A stretch of DNA of 41,177 nucleotides, taken from NCBI GenBank assembly GCA_947254705.1, contig CAMYCX010000002.1, forward strand, positions 1-41,177, in the 5' to 3' direction. This document shows positions 24,245-33,426 of the stretch, piece after piece. This stretch comes from an uncultured Veillonellaceae bacterium. Its GTDB lineage: Bacteria > Bacillota > Negativicutes > Veillonellales > Negativicoccaceae. Every line of letters starts with the position of its first letter. Position 1 is the stretch's first letter. Under the pieces are notes generated by a model. That model did not search any database. It was given only the letters and a program-made list of their open reading frames with translations, and was not told where the DNA came from. The position numbers and the translations under genes are program-made.

Positions 24245-25639
24245 ATGAAGGCAACATTTCCGCGTGTCGTGATTGCAGGAACTCATAGTGGGGTTGGCAA
24301 AACAACGATTGTAACAGGAATCGTTGCAGCTCTCGCTAAACGAGGATGCAAAGTGCAGCCGTTCAAGGTGGGACCCGATTATATTGATCCGGGATTCCAC
24401 TCACTAGCGGCAGGGCGTCGCTCTTACAATTTAGATACATGGTTGGTTCCGGAAGATAAATTGACCTATAATTTTTCTTTTTTGGCGGATAATGCGGATA
24501 TTTCTATTATTGAAGGGGTAATGGGGCTTTATGATGGCGGGGCCGGCGGTGTCAGTAGCAGTGCGGATATTGCATTGCGCCTGGGGGCTCCAGTGGTGCT
24601 CGTTGTTAATGCACAATCGATGGGGCAGAGTGCCGGTGCAGTTGCGTTGGGCTTCAAAAAGTTTAATCCGGACATAAACTTAGCCGGTGTGATTTTAAAT
24701 CGTATCGGATCAGATCGACATGCACAAATGACTCGGGAGTCAGTCGAAAGCATTGGAATACCGGTGCTGGGTGTTGTTCGTCGTAATGAGCATTTGCAGA
24801 CCCCCGAACGACATTTGGGCTTAACTCCTGTGACAGAGTTAAGTCCGGAAGAAATTATTGAACAGATGCGATCAGCTATGGAAGAATCAATCGACTGGGA
24901 ACGTTTACTTAACATTGCTCGCAGTGCGCCTGATATTCGCGCGACATGGAAGCCAAGGAGTATTCCTACTGAGAATGTACGTATCGGGATAGCACAGGAT
25001 GAAGCGTTTTCCTTTTATTATCCGACCAGCTTATCATATCTAAAGTCTATCGGTGCGACGTTAGTGCCTTTTAGTCCTTTGTATGATGAGAAAATTCCTA
25101 AAGATGTGAATGGCCTTATTTTTGGCGGCGGGTTTCCGGAAATGTTTTTAAAAACATTATCTTCTAACCAGTCAATGATAGAATCTATTCGTGCTGCTGT
25201 AGCACAAACAATACCTGTTTATGCTGAATGTGGCGGACTAATGTACTTATGTCGAGAGTTGCGTGATTTTGATGGCCGAGCATATTCTATGGTAGGGGTA
25301 GTTCCCGCTGCTACAGAGATGCAACAGAAACTTCAACGAGTGGGATATGTTACGGCTAAGGCTCGTCGCGAAAGCGTCATTGCAGTGCCTGGAATGAAAT
25401 TGCGTGGGCATGAATTTCATTTTTCTAAGTTGGTTCCTGATGATGAAGAAACATTTCCTTGGGCATATGAATTACAAGGAACAAGACAACGGGAAAGCCA
25501 TTTAGAGGGATACGCTCAAAATAATGTTTTGGCTTCGTATTTGCATATTGCATGGGATGGGAATGAAGAGTCTGCTCAACGATGGATACAAAGTTGTCTG
25601 ACCTTTAAGGAGAGAGATAAGCATGGAAACGGAAAATAA
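24245..25639 (+). CDS. cbiA: Cobyrinate a,c-diamide synthase
   Basis: 464 residues. The N-terminal ATP-dependent amidoligase domain shows AGTHSGVGKTTI (K19) and FKVGPDYIDPGFH; the C-terminal class I glutaminase-like domain shows YAECGGLMYL with nucleophile Cys329 and the late HEFHFSK. This is the CbiA/CobB pattern, amidating the a and c side chains. The close relative CfbB does the same on Ni-sirohydrochlorin in F430 synthesis, immediately before its nitrogenase-like step, which is worth noting given the nitrogenase-like genes upstream. An AAGGAGA ribosome site precedes the start and the 3' end overlaps cobO by 17 bases. Confidence 0.93.
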   Translation: MKATFPRVVIAGTHSGVGKTTIVTGIVAALAKRGCKVQPFKVGPDYIDPGFHSLAAGRRSYNLDTWLVPEDKLTYNFSFLADNADISIIEGVMGLYDGGAGGVSSSADIALRLGAPVVLVVNAQSMGQSAGAVALGFKKFNPDINLAGVILNRIGSDRHAQMTRESVESIGIPVLGVVRRNEHLQTPERHLGLTPVTELSPEEIIEQMRSAMEESIDWERLLNIARSAPDIRATWKPRSIPTENVRIGIAQDEAFSFYYPTSLSYLKSIGATLVPFSPLYDEKIPKDVNGLIFGGGFPEMFLKTLSSNQSMIESIRAAVAQTIPVYAECGGLMYLCRELRDFDGRAYSMVGVVPAATEMQQKLQRVGYVTAKARRESVIAVPGMKLRGHEFHFSKLVPDDEETFPWAYELQGTRQRESHLEGYAQNNVLASYLHIAWDGNEESAQRWIQSCLTFKERDKHGNGK

Positions 25640-26180
25640 TCCCCGCTTAAAAGGATTGGTGTTGGTGAATACCGGTAGCGGGAAAGGAAAAACGACAGCG
25701 GCCTTGGGAACGGCACTCAGAGCTTTTGGTAATGGACAAAAAGTACTGATTTTTCAATTTATCAAAGGGTCATGGAAATACGGAGAGTTGGAAGCAATTC
25801 GTCGATTAGGTGAGGGAATTGAGATTCGCCAAATGGGGGATGGATTCGTTCGACATAATCAGGACGCGACGGAGAAAACTATTGCTATTCATAAGAAAAA
25901 AGCAGAAACCGCATGGCAGCAGTTGCAGGAAGAAGTACAGTCTGATCGCTGGGACTTGATCGTGCTAGATGAGATTAACTATGCGATTTACTTTGGCCTT
26001 TTAGACTCAAATAAAGTGGTAGAATTGATTGAGCATCGGCCTCAACGATTAAATTTAATTTTGACGGGGCGATATGCCCCCCAAGAAATAATTGAGCGTG
26101 CAGATACGGTTACGGAAATGACATTGGTGAAACATGCATTTCAAAAAGGGATTCGTGCTCGATGTGGAATTGAATACTAA
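25623..26180 (+). CDS. cobO: Cob(I)yrinic acid a,c-diamide adenosyltransferase
   Basis: 185 residues of the CobO/CobA/BtuR P-loop family: NTGSGKGKTTAALGTALRA near the N-terminus, then VLIFQFIKGSWKYGELEA, and WDLIVLDEINYAIYFGL. The enzyme transfers the 5'-deoxyadenosyl group of ATP to cob(I)alamin or its precursors, also during salvage of imported corrinoids. AAGGAGAG lies just upstream of the start, within the end of cbiA. It is the last gene before a terminator. Confidence 0.92.
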   Translation: METENNPRLKGLVLVNTGSGKGKTTAALGTALRAFGNGQKVLIFQFIKGSWKYGELEAIRRLGEGIEIRQMGDGFVRHNQDATEKTIAIHKKKAETAWQQLQEEVQSDRWDLIVLDEINYAIYFGLLDSNKVVELIEHRPQRLNLILTGRYAPQEIIERADTVTEMTLVKHAFQKGIRARCGIEY

Positions 26181-26188
26181 CGATACCG

Positions 26189-26215
26189 GCGGTGCTGATA
26201 TTAGCATCGCTTTTT
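26189..26215 (+). terminator. Intrinsic terminator after cobO
   Basis: GCGGTGCT (26189-26196) pairs with AGCATCGC (26203-26210) with one G-U pair, followed by TTTTT (26211-26215). Confidence 0.8.
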
Positions 26216-26250
26216 ATTGCACTTGTAGTGATAAATAAGAATAGTAACGC

Positions 26251-26279
26251 TTTACATAAAAAACGTTTAATGTTACGAT
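26251..26279 (+). promoter_or_regulatory. Candidate promoter of the aspartokinase-lysA operon
   Basis: TTTACA (26251-26256) and TACGAT (26274-26279) are separated by 17 bases. GTAAC (26244-26248) and GTTAC (26272-26276) form an inverted repeat flanking and overlapping the promoter elements. No lysine riboswitch is visible between here and the gene. Confidence 0.55.
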
Positions 26280-26330
26280 GATAGCTAATCAATTCAATCA
26301 TCAAATTAGGATTTGGAAATGGAGCAGATT

Positions 26331-27545
26331 ATGGCGTTACAAGTGAAAAAATTTGGCGGATCATCTGTAGCGAGTCCGGAAAAGATCAGATCTATTGCCG
26401 AGCGCGTGCTTGCACAGAAAGCTGAGGATGATCGCATTGTTATTGTGGTTTCGGCAATGGGAGACAGTACAGATGAAATGATGAACCTGGCACGGCAATG
26501 TACACACCGTGCATACGGGCGGGAGCTTGACATGCTACTGACTACAGGTGAGCAAGTTTCGATTGCACTGTTGGCGATGACATTTATGGAATTAGGCCAT
26601 CCGGCGATTTCCTTAACCGGGCCGCAAGCAGGTATTCAGACGGATCGTTCTTATGGCAAGGGACGTATCCTGTCAATCCATCCAAATCGAGTCTTTGAAG
26701 CATTGGATGAAGGCAATATTGTGATTGTGGCAGGATTCCAGGGAGTTGCAGATAATGGCGACTTAATTACTCTCGGTCGAGGCGGCAGTGATACAACGGC
26801 GGTTGCGTTAGCAGGGGCTTTGCAAGCGGATGTCTGTGAAATTTTTACGGATGTAGAAGGAGTGTATAGTGCCGATCCGCGTGTTGTAACAAATGCATTT
26901 AAAATGCAGGAAATTACATATGGAGAAATGTTGGAAATGGCGCGATTGGGAGCAGGCGTCATGCAACCACGGGCAGTCGAAATGGGGAGTCGCTATCATG
27001 TGCCGATTCACGTACGCTCTACATTTGTTGATACGATCGGGACTATGATACAGGAGGAATATACAATGGAAGGACAAGCTAATAAAATTTGCGGGGTGGC
27101 ACATGATACCAATGTGACAAAAGTGGCAGTGTTGGGGGTTGATAACCGTCCGGGAATGGCGCATATGATTTTTGATTGTTTATCTAAGGCAGGTATTGAT
27201 GTAGATATGATTGTACAAAGTATCCGAGAATCGGATGACTCACGTACGGATATCGTATTTACAATTTCTGAAACGGACTTGCCACAGGCAAAAGAAGCTT
27301 TGTCAGAATTGATCGAGAATGAGGATATGAATAATATTCTGTTTAATTCAAATGTGGCAAAGATTTCTGTTGTTGGTGCCGGAATGCTAGGAACACCGGG
27401 AGTTGCGGCACGTATGTTCGGCGCATTGGGGATCGCAGGAATTAATATTCAAATTATCAGCACATCGGAAATCAGTATTTCTTGCCTAATTGATCAAGAT
27501 GATGTAGAGCGAGCGGTTGCGTGTATTCATGACACATTTATGTGA
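26331..27545 (+). CDS. Aspartokinase
   Basis: 404 residues from the ATG at 26331, chosen because GGAG precedes it by six bases and the protein then begins with the usual MALQVKKFGGSSVA. The kinase domain includes GRGGSDTTAVALAGAL and CEIFTDVEGVYSADPR. Two ACT domains follow (AVLGVDNRPGMAHMIFDCL; SVVGAGMLGTPGVAARMF), so feedback control by lysine or threonine is likely. It phosphorylates aspartate, the first step toward lysine, threonine, methionine and diaminopimelate. The next gene is diaminopimelate decarboxylase, which points to a lysine-specific isozyme. Confidence 0.93.
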   Translation: MALQVKKFGGSSVASPEKIRSIAERVLAQKAEDDRIVIVVSAMGDSTDEMMNLARQCTHRAYGRELDMLLTTGEQVSIALLAMTFMELGHPAISLTGPQAGIQTDRSYGKGRILSIHPNRVFEALDEGNIVIVAGFQGVADNGDLITLGRGGSDTTAVALAGALQADVCEIFTDVEGVYSADPRVVTNAFKMQEITYGEMLEMARLGAGVMQPRAVEMGSRYHVPIHVRSTFVDTIGTMIQEEYTMEGQANKICGVAHDTNVTKVAVLGVDNRPGMAHMIFDCLSKAGIDVDMIVQSIRESDDSRTDIVFTISETDLPQAKEALSELIENEDMNNILFNSNVAKISVVGAGMLGTPGVAARMFGALGIAGINIQIISTSEISISCLIDQDDVERAVACIHDTFM

Positions 27546-27552
27546 GGCTTTG

Positions 27553-28800
27553 ATGAAAGATTTACCATGCACGGAGCAGCGTCTTGTTGATATTGTCGAA
27601 GAATACGGAACTCCATTTCATATCTACGATGAGGCCGGTATTCGTTATAATGTGAAGAAATTGCAGGCTGCATTTTCTTGGAATCGGGGTTTTAGAGAAT
27701 ATTTTGCAGTAAAAGCAAACGCTAATCCATATTTATTGGAAATATTGCGCGAGGAAGGCTGCGGGGCCGACTGCAGCTCATTGGCAGAGTTGGTTTTGGC
27801 AGAGGCCGTAGGATGGCGAAAAGAAGAAATTTTGTTTTCTTCGAATAATAATCCTTCGGAAGAATATGCAGAAGCACATCGTTTAGAGGCAATTATTAAT
27901 GTAGATGATTATTCACATTTGGATGATTTGCGTGTGCAAAAACATTTGACAGATGTCCTGTGTTTTCGGTATAATCCTGGGCAGTCCGGAATTGGGAATA
28001 GTATCATTGGCGAGCCGCATGAGGCGAAATATGGAATGACGAAAGCACAAATCCTAAGCGCGGTACGATGGGCTCGAAGCGTTGGTATACGCCGTATCGG
28101 TTTGCATACGATGGTGGTATCGAACGAGCTGAGTGAAGATGCTTTGGTATCAACTGCAGACATGATGTTTCAGTTGGCGGTAGAGGTCAAGTCGGAATGT
28201 GATGTTTGCGTTGAGATGATTGATCTTGGCGGAGGAATTGGTATACCGTATCATCCTTCGGAAAAAGGGATATCTTATGAACGATACGGACAACGGGTGC
28301 GGGATCTGTATGAAAAGTATTTGTCGCGGCAGGGTCTTGGGAATGTTGCGATTTGGTTGGAGTGCGGACGAGCGATAACCGGACCGTATGGATGGCTTGT
28401 TACCAAAGCCATTCGTCATAAAAATACTTACAAACACTATATAGGGGTTGATGCCTCGATGGCGGATTTAATGCGTCCGGGAATGTATGGCGCCTACCAT
28501 CATATTAGTGTTCTTGGTACAGATCAAAAAGCAACGCATTGCTACGATATTGTTGGTTCCCTGTGTGAAAATAATGATAAGTTTGCGATTAATCGTAAAC
28601 TTCCGGAAATTCATGAGGGAGATATTTTAGTCATACATGATACCGGTGCACATGGTTATGCGATGGGATTCAATTATAATGGCAAACTTAAGTCTCAAGA
28701 GTTATTGTTGCAAACAGATGGTGCGGTACGGCGCATTCGTCGTGCAGAAACATTAGCGGATTATTTTGCCACATTGGATTATCCGAATTTGCCGAAATAA
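27553..28800 (+). CDS. lysA: Diaminopimelate decarboxylase
   Basis: 415 residues from the ATG at 27553, supported by GAGG five bases upstream; in-frame starts further upstream overlap aspartokinase. It is a fold III PLP enzyme: the PLP lysine lies in YFAVKANANPYLL, the phosphate-binding glycines in IDLGGGIGIPYHP, and C-terminal motifs include ECGRAITGPYG, ASMADLMRPGMYGAYH and CENNDKFAINRKLPE. It decarboxylates meso-diaminopimelate to lysine. Related PLP decarboxylases for ornithine or arginine are alternatives, but the aspartokinase neighbour favours LysA. Confidence 0.88.
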   Translation: MKDLPCTEQRLVDIVEEYGTPFHIYDEAGIRYNVKKLQAAFSWNRGFREYFAVKANANPYLLEILREEGCGADCSSLAELVLAEAVGWRKEEILFSSNNNPSEEYAEAHRLEAIINVDDYSHLDDLRVQKHLTDVLCFRYNPGQSGIGNSIIGEPHEAKYGMTKAQILSAVRWARSVGIRRIGLHTMVVSNELSEDALVSTADMMFQLAVEVKSECDVCVEMIDLGGGIGIPYHPSEKGISYERYGQRVRDLYEKYLSRQGLGNVAIWLECGRAITGPYGWLVTKAIRHKNTYKHYIGVDASMADLMRPGMYGAYHHISVLGTDQKATHCYDIVGSLCENNDKFAINRKLPEIHEGDILVIHDTGAHGYAMGFNYNGKLKSQELLLQTDGAVRRIRRAETLADYFATLDYPNLPK

Positions 28801-28816
28801 TGAAATTTTAAAAGAT

Positions 28817-28857
28817 ATGTCAGCCTCTTACATATGGTAATTGGCGACATGTTTTTT
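28817..28857 (+). terminator. Intrinsic terminator after lysA
   Basis: ATGTC-A-GCC (28817-28825) pairs with GGCGACAT (28843-28850) with one bulged A, and a TTTTTT run (28852-28857) follows. Confidence 0.65.
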
Positions 28858-28869
28858 GCATATGCAAAA
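28854..28869. repeat. 16-bp perfect palindrome just upstream of the suf promoter
   Basis: TTTTGCATATGCAAAA reads identically on both strands and ends one base before the -35 element of the suf promoter. It partly overlaps the T-run of the lysA terminator. It could be an operator; a chance feature of AT-rich spacer is the alternative. Confidence 0.4.
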
Positions 28870-28870
28870 T

Positions 28871-28899
28871 TTGACAATATAAGGGAAATGGAGTAACCT
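28871..28899 (+). promoter_or_regulatory. Candidate promoter of the suf operon
   Basis: TTGACA (28871-28876) and TAACCT (28894-28899) are 17 bases apart. The -10 region overlaps an imperfect inverted repeat AACCTA-aatgg-TAGGAT, a position that would suit an IscR/Rrf2-type Fe-S-sensing repressor; the regulator itself is not in the window. Confidence 0.5.
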
Positions 28900-28945
28900 A
28901 AATGGTAGGATATTGAAAAAATTATATGTAGTTTAGGGAGGATAT

Positions 28946-29695
28946 ATGGGAGAGCTGTTACGAGTTGAAAATTTATATGTATCGGCAGGAGATAAGGAGT
29001 TGTTGCATGGAATTAACCTAACTGTAAATGAAGGAGAAATTCATGTGATTATGGGGACTAATGGCGCCGGAAAATCGACGCTGATGCATTCAATCATGGG
29101 GAACCCTTTATATACGGTAACACAAGGGAAAATTTTTTTCCGTGGAGAAGATATTACGCAAATTGAGGTTGATGAGCGCGCCAAGATGGGGCTTTTTTTG
29201 TCTTTTCAAAACCCTCTGGCAGTTCCGGGCATTACAGTGGAAAATTTTCTTCGTACGGCCAAAACTACTCTCACCGGAGAGCAACAACGACTGTTTCCGT
29301 TTAAACGGAAATTACAACAGCAAATGCGAGATTTGGATATGAACGCGGAATATGCGGAGCGGTATTTAAATGATGGGTTTTCTGGTGGCGAGCGAAAAAA
29401 GAATGAAATTTTGCAGATGAAAATGCTTGACCCTAAATTGACTATGCTTGATGAGACAGATTCAGGATTGGATGTAGATGCGGTAAGAATTGTATCAAAG
29501 AATGTATCGGACTTTCATAACGATTCAAACGCATTGATTATCATTACGCATCATAATCAAATTTTGCAATATCTAAAGCCGGATATTGTACATGTACTTA
29601 TGGATGGTAAGCTAGTGAAAACCGGCCCTGCTTCATTGATTGATGAGATTGAAGAGCGAGGATTTGAGCATTTTCGTAATGAGGGAACAGTATGA
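28946..29695 (+). CDS. sufC: SufC, Fe-S cluster assembly ATPase
   Basis: 249 residues, an ABC-type ATPase without a membrane partner. Walker A is GTNGAGKST, the signature is FSGGERKKNEILQM, and Walker B is LTMLDETDSGLDVDA; the SGGE-KK signature and DETDSGLD are characteristic of SufC. It powers the SufBCD scaffold on which Fe-S clusters are built. A GGGAGG ribosome site (28935-28940) precedes the start. The stop overlaps sufB as ATGA. It opens the suf operon. Confidence 0.96.
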   Translation: MGELLRVENLYVSAGDKELLHGINLTVNEGEIHVIMGTNGAGKSTLMHSIMGNPLYTVTQGKIFFRGEDITQIEVDERAKMGLFLSFQNPLAVPGITVENFLRTAKTTLTGEQQRLFPFKRKLQQQMRDLDMNAEYAERYLNDGFSGGERKKNEILQMKMLDPKLTMLDETDSGLDVDAVRIVSKNVSDFHNDSNALIIITHHNQILQYLKPDIVHVLMDGKLVKTGPASLIDEIEERGFEHFRNEGTV

Positions 29696-31107
29696 CGGAA
29701 GAAAAGCGTAAAAAAACATATGTGGCAGATGTAGATCGAGGAATTTATGATATTCGTGATAAATTTGATCCTGCCTATAGCTCTGATTCGGGGTTGACTC
29801 CGGATATTGTACGGGAAATATCGGCACATAAAAATGAACCGAAGTGGATGCTTGATTTCCGGTTGCGTTCATTAGAAATTTATAATTCACTTGATGTGCC
29901 GCCGTGGGCACCGGATTTGACTGACTTACATATGGAGGATATCATCACATACGTTCGTCCGCGGACAGAAATGAAAGCTAGCTGGGATGATGTCCCGAAA
30001 GAAATCAAGGATACTTTTGATCGGTTAGGGATTCCCAGGGCGGAGCAGACTTCTTTGGCCGGCGTTGGAGCACAATACGATTCGGAAGTAGTATATCACA
30101 GTATTCAGGAGGATCTTGTACGACAAGGAGTTATTTATACGGATTTTGAGTCGGCATTGCAAGAGTACGAAGATATTATTCGTAAATATTTTATGACACT
30201 GATACCGCCGACTGACCATAAATTTGCCGCACTACATGGCGCCGTGTGGTCCGGCGGATCGTTTGTATATGTGCCGGAAGGTGTCAATGTGCATATTCCT
30301 TTGCAGAGTTATTTTCGTTTGAACGCACCGGGAGCGGGACAGTTTGAGCACACGTTAATTATTATCGAAGATGGAGCTAAATGTCATTTTATTGAGGGAT
30401 GCTCTGCACCGCGCTATAATGTTGCCAATTTACATGCAGGTGCGGTGGAACTATTTGTAGGAAATAATGCCTCGTTGCGCTATTCAACGATTGAAAATTG
30501 GTCGAAAAATATGTACAACTTGAATACAAAACGAGCGGTGATCGGTGAAAACTCTACGATGGAGTGGGTTAGCGGTTCATTCGGATCCCATACAACGATG
30601 TTGTATCCGATGACGATCCTTAAAGGGGATAGGAGCCATTGTGAGTTTACCGGGATTACATTCGCCGGCGAAGGTCAGACGCTGGATACGGGATCTAAAG
30701 TAGTACATGTTGGGGCAAAGACAACTTCGAATATTAACTCCAAGTCAATTTCAAAGGCCGGCGGAGCGGCTATTTATCGCGGCTTTTTGCGTATTGCTCC
30801 AAATGCAAAGGGAAGTAAAGCGACAGTTAGTTGTGAATCATTGATGCTTGATAACCAATCACGTTCGGATACGGTACCGGATATTATTATTGAAAATGAT
30901 GATATAGATCTCGGTCATGAAGCCAAAATAGGACGAATTAGTGATGAGTCAATTTTTTATTTAATGTCGCGCGGTTTGTCAGAAGAAGAAGCAAAAGCGA
31001 TGATTGTGCGAGGATTTGCAGAGCCGATTTCCAAGGAGTTGCCGTTGGAGTATGCAGTAGAGATGAATAATTTAATTCAGTTGGAATTTGAAGGATCAAT
31101 CGGCTAA
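29692..31107 (+). CDS. sufB: SufB, Fe-S cluster scaffold
   Basis: 471 residues, the usual SufB length. Recognisable blocks include FDPAYSSDSGLTPDIVREIS near the N-terminus, HGAVWSGGSFVYVPEGVNV, CHFIEGCSAPRYN, ENWSKNMYNLNTKRA and the late GHEAKIGRISDESIFYLMSRG. Cys in SKATVSCESLML is the conserved C-terminal-core cysteine implicated in cluster assembly. It works in the cytosol with SufC and SufD. The position between sufC and sufD matches the usual Firmicutes order except that sufB precedes sufD directly. Confidence 0.96.
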   Translation: MTEEKRKKTYVADVDRGIYDIRDKFDPAYSSDSGLTPDIVREISAHKNEPKWMLDFRLRSLEIYNSLDVPPWAPDLTDLHMEDIITYVRPRTEMKASWDDVPKEIKDTFDRLGIPRAEQTSLAGVGAQYDSEVVYHSIQEDLVRQGVIYTDFESALQEYEDIIRKYFMTLIPPTDHKFAALHGAVWSGGSFVYVPEGVNVHIPLQSYFRLNAPGAGQFEHTLIIIEDGAKCHFIEGCSAPRYNVANLHAGAVELFVGNNASLRYSTIENWSKNMYNLNTKRAVIGENSTMEWVSGSFGSHTTMLYPMTILKGDRSHCEFTGITFAGEGQTLDTGSKVVHVGAKTTSNINSKSISKAGGAAIYRGFLRIAPNAKGSKATVSCESLMLDNQSRSDTVPDIIIENDDIDLGHEAKIGRISDESIFYLMSRGLSEEEAKAMIVRGFAEPISKELPLEYAVEMNNLIQLEFEGSIG

Positions 31108-31117
31108 GGAGGGAAGC

Positions 31118-32206
31118 ATGAATAATACATTTAACCTATTGCCGATGACAACATTCAGGTGGACTAAATCCAATGCAACGGAGATGGAAATATTACCACC
31201 GACAAATGCACTTGGAGCTTGTGTAAAGTGGAGCGGGGATATTAATCACGTCATACGAAATTATGTTGAAGCAGAAAATCGTATTTGGGAACAACAGCAA
31301 CGTGATTTTCGCGGAGCAAGTCCGGAGACTTTACAGGCAGTGTGGAGTGAACGGTCGGAGCAGTTTATCATTAAGATCCCCGAAGGAGAATCCGCCGAGC
31401 TGCGATTGAATTTAACATTGACAGAAAATGCACCTCACTGGTTGGGACTTTTATCGGTGCGCCTGGAACCTCATGCTCATCTTATGCTAACGCTTGCTTT
31501 GGATGCCGAAGGAGATCGTGAGGGGCAAATTAACTATGGTTTGATTGCAGACTTAGCACATGATGCAGAACTTACCGTTACAAAAGTGCATACGGGGAAA
31601 GGATGTTTAACGTCTATAGAACATCGTTATACCGCCTTAGCAGATCGTGCAAAAGCATGGTATTTGGCCGCTGAGTTTGGTGCAAATCGGGTGATTTATC
31701 ATGGTGATGCGGATTTGCTGGGAGATGACTCCATGTTGGCAGAAGAATGCATCTATATTGGGAATCAAGATGAGCATATCGATTTGTATTATGACAGAAA
31801 TCAATACGGAAAACGTAGTGATTCTCATTTGGCTACATATGGTGCCCTTACAGATCGCGCGAAAAAGGTGTTTCGTGGATGTATTGATTTCAAACGAGGG
31901 GCCTCTGGTGCTGTCGGCAATGAAGAAGATTATGTGATTATGTTGAGTGATCGTGTGAAGAATGTGTCATTGCCGCTGTTACTGTGTACGGAGGACGATG
32001 TACAAGGAAATCATGCCTCCAGTTCGGGACAGATCGATAAAGAGCGGATGTTTTATTTGATGACACGTGGCTTTTCAAAATCAGATGCCAAACGTATGGT
32101 GGTCGAGGCCATGTTGAGACCGGTTATTGACCGTATTGCGGAAGATGATTTGCGTGGAGAAGTTCTTCGAGCGGTGGCTGAAAAAATGGAAGTGCAAAAA
32201 TCATGA
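31118..32206 (+). CDS. sufD: SufD, SufB-like scaffold partner
   Basis: 362 residues from the ATG at 31118, preferred because AGGAGGG stands seven bases upstream. The beta-helical core is shared with SufB (IGNQDEHIDLYYDRNQYGKR; SHLATYGALTDRAKKVFRG) and the C-terminus has the paired motif SSGQIDKERMFYLMTRGFS. SufD forms the SufBC2D complex and is needed for iron entry. It is more divergent than SufB, as usual. The stop overlaps sufS as ATGA. Confidence 0.92.
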   Translation: MNNTFNLLPMTTFRWTKSNATEMEILPPTNALGACVKWSGDINHVIRNYVEAENRIWEQQQRDFRGASPETLQAVWSERSEQFIIKIPEGESAELRLNLTLTENAPHWLGLLSVRLEPHAHLMLTLALDAEGDREGQINYGLIADLAHDAELTVTKVHTGKGCLTSIEHRYTALADRAKAWYLAAEFGANRVIYHGDADLLGDDSMLAEECIYIGNQDEHIDLYYDRNQYGKRSDSHLATYGALTDRAKKVFRGCIDFKRGASGAVGNEEDYVIMLSDRVKNVSLPLLLCTEDDVQGNHASSSGQIDKERMFYLMTRGFSKSDAKRMVVEAMLRPVIDRIAEDDLRGEVLRAVAEKMEVQKS

Positions 32207-33426
32207 AACGGATAACTGATGTACGAAATGACTTTCCCCTTTTGCAGCGGAAATTTGATCCGCGATTAGTGTATTTCGATAATGCAGCAACGACGCAACA
32301 TCCTCAATGTGTTTTAGATGCGGTCCGAAAATATGAAACTGAGGCTAATGGCAATCCTCATCGAGGCGCTCATTATTTAGCAACTGCAGCATCGACAGCC
32401 TATGAATCGGCACGTAAAGCGGTAGCAGATTTTATAGGAGCCGGGGAAGCGGCAGAGGTTGTATTTACGCGCAATGCAACGGAGAGCCTGAATTTGGTTG
32501 CACGTAGTTATGGTGAAACGCATTTGACGAAGGGAGACAATATTGTCATTACCATTGCGGAACACCATGCTAATTTGGTGCCATGGCAACGCGTTGCGGC
32601 GAGGACGGGTGCAGAGCTGAGATATATTTATATTGATCAGCAGGGATATTTTGCAGAACGCGATTTTTCAAAAATTGATTATCGCACGAAAATTGTTGCA
32701 TTTTCAGAAATCAGTAATGTTTTAGGAATGAAGGTTCCTGTTGAACGCTTGGTTGATTTAGCACACAAGGCAGGGGCGGTAGTTGTACTCGATGGGGCCC
32801 AATCTGCTCCTCATATTCCGGTTAATGTGCAGTCACTCGATTGTGATTTTTTTGCATTTTCCGGTCATAAAATGTTGTCCTTGCAAGGAATCGGCGTGCT
32901 TTACGGGAAACGAGAATTGTTGGAAGATATGGAGCCGTTTAACTTGGGCGGGGATATGATTGAGTATGTGCAGGAGCAATCTACTACGTTTAACACACTT
33001 CCTTTCAAGTTTGAGGCGGGAACGCCGAATGTTGTAGGTGCAGTTTCCCTTGAAGCGGCAATACACTATTTACAGGATATCGGTTGGAACCAAATTACAG
33101 CGCATGAATCGGAGTTAACTCGGGAGTTGTTGTCCGGATTAGCTAATTTTCCTTATGTTCGCTTGATTGGAAGTGCTGATCCGATGGATAAGTACGGTGT
33201 AGTAACGTTTTTGATTGATGATGTCCATCCGCATGACGTAGCGACCATTTTGGACGGTTATGGAATTGCAATTAGATCAGGGCATCATTGCGCACAACCT
33301 TTAGGAGCATATCTACAAGCACCCGCTAGCAATAGGATTAGTTTTTATGTGTATAATACGTTAGAGGAAGTCCATTATTTCCTCAATGTATTGCCTGAAG
33401 TGCGCAAAAAAATGGGATTACGGTGA
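32203..33426 (+). CDS. sufS: SufS cysteine desulfurase
   Basis: 407 residues, a class V aminotransferase-fold PLP enzyme. The PLP lysine is K223 in FSGHKMLSLQGIG and the persulfide-forming cysteine is C363 in RSGHHCAQPLGAYL. The short active-site loop and RSGHHCAQP mark a group II (SufS/CsdA) desulfurase rather than NifS/IscS. It takes sulfur from cysteine and hands it to SufU, encoded next. The 3' end overlaps sufU by four bases (GTGA). Confidence 0.96.
   Translation: MKRITDVRNDFPLLQRKFDPRLVYFDNAATTQHPQCVLDAVRKYETEANGNPHRGAHYLATAASTAYESARKAVADFIGAGEAAEVVFTRNATESLNLVARSYGETHLTKGDNIVITIAEHHANLVPWQRVAARTGAELRYIYIDQQGYFAERDFSKIDYRTKIVAFSEISNVLGMKVPVERLVDLAHKAGAVVVLDGAQSAPHIPVNVQSLDCDFFAFSGHKMLSLQGIGVLYGKRELLEDMEPFNLGGDMIEYVQEQSTTFNTLPFKFEAGTPNVVGAVSLEAAIHYLQDIGWNQITAHESELTRELLSGLANFPYVRLIGSADPMDKYGVVTFLIDDVHPHDVATILDGYGIAIRSGHHCAQPLGAYLQAPASNRISFYVYNTLEEVHYFLNVLPEVRKKMGLR

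Noticed and set aside
26216..26330. Lysine riboswitch before the aspartokinase gene
   Set aside because: The leader after the promoter is only about 45 bases long, too short for the lysine aptamer, and shows none of its conserved blocks.
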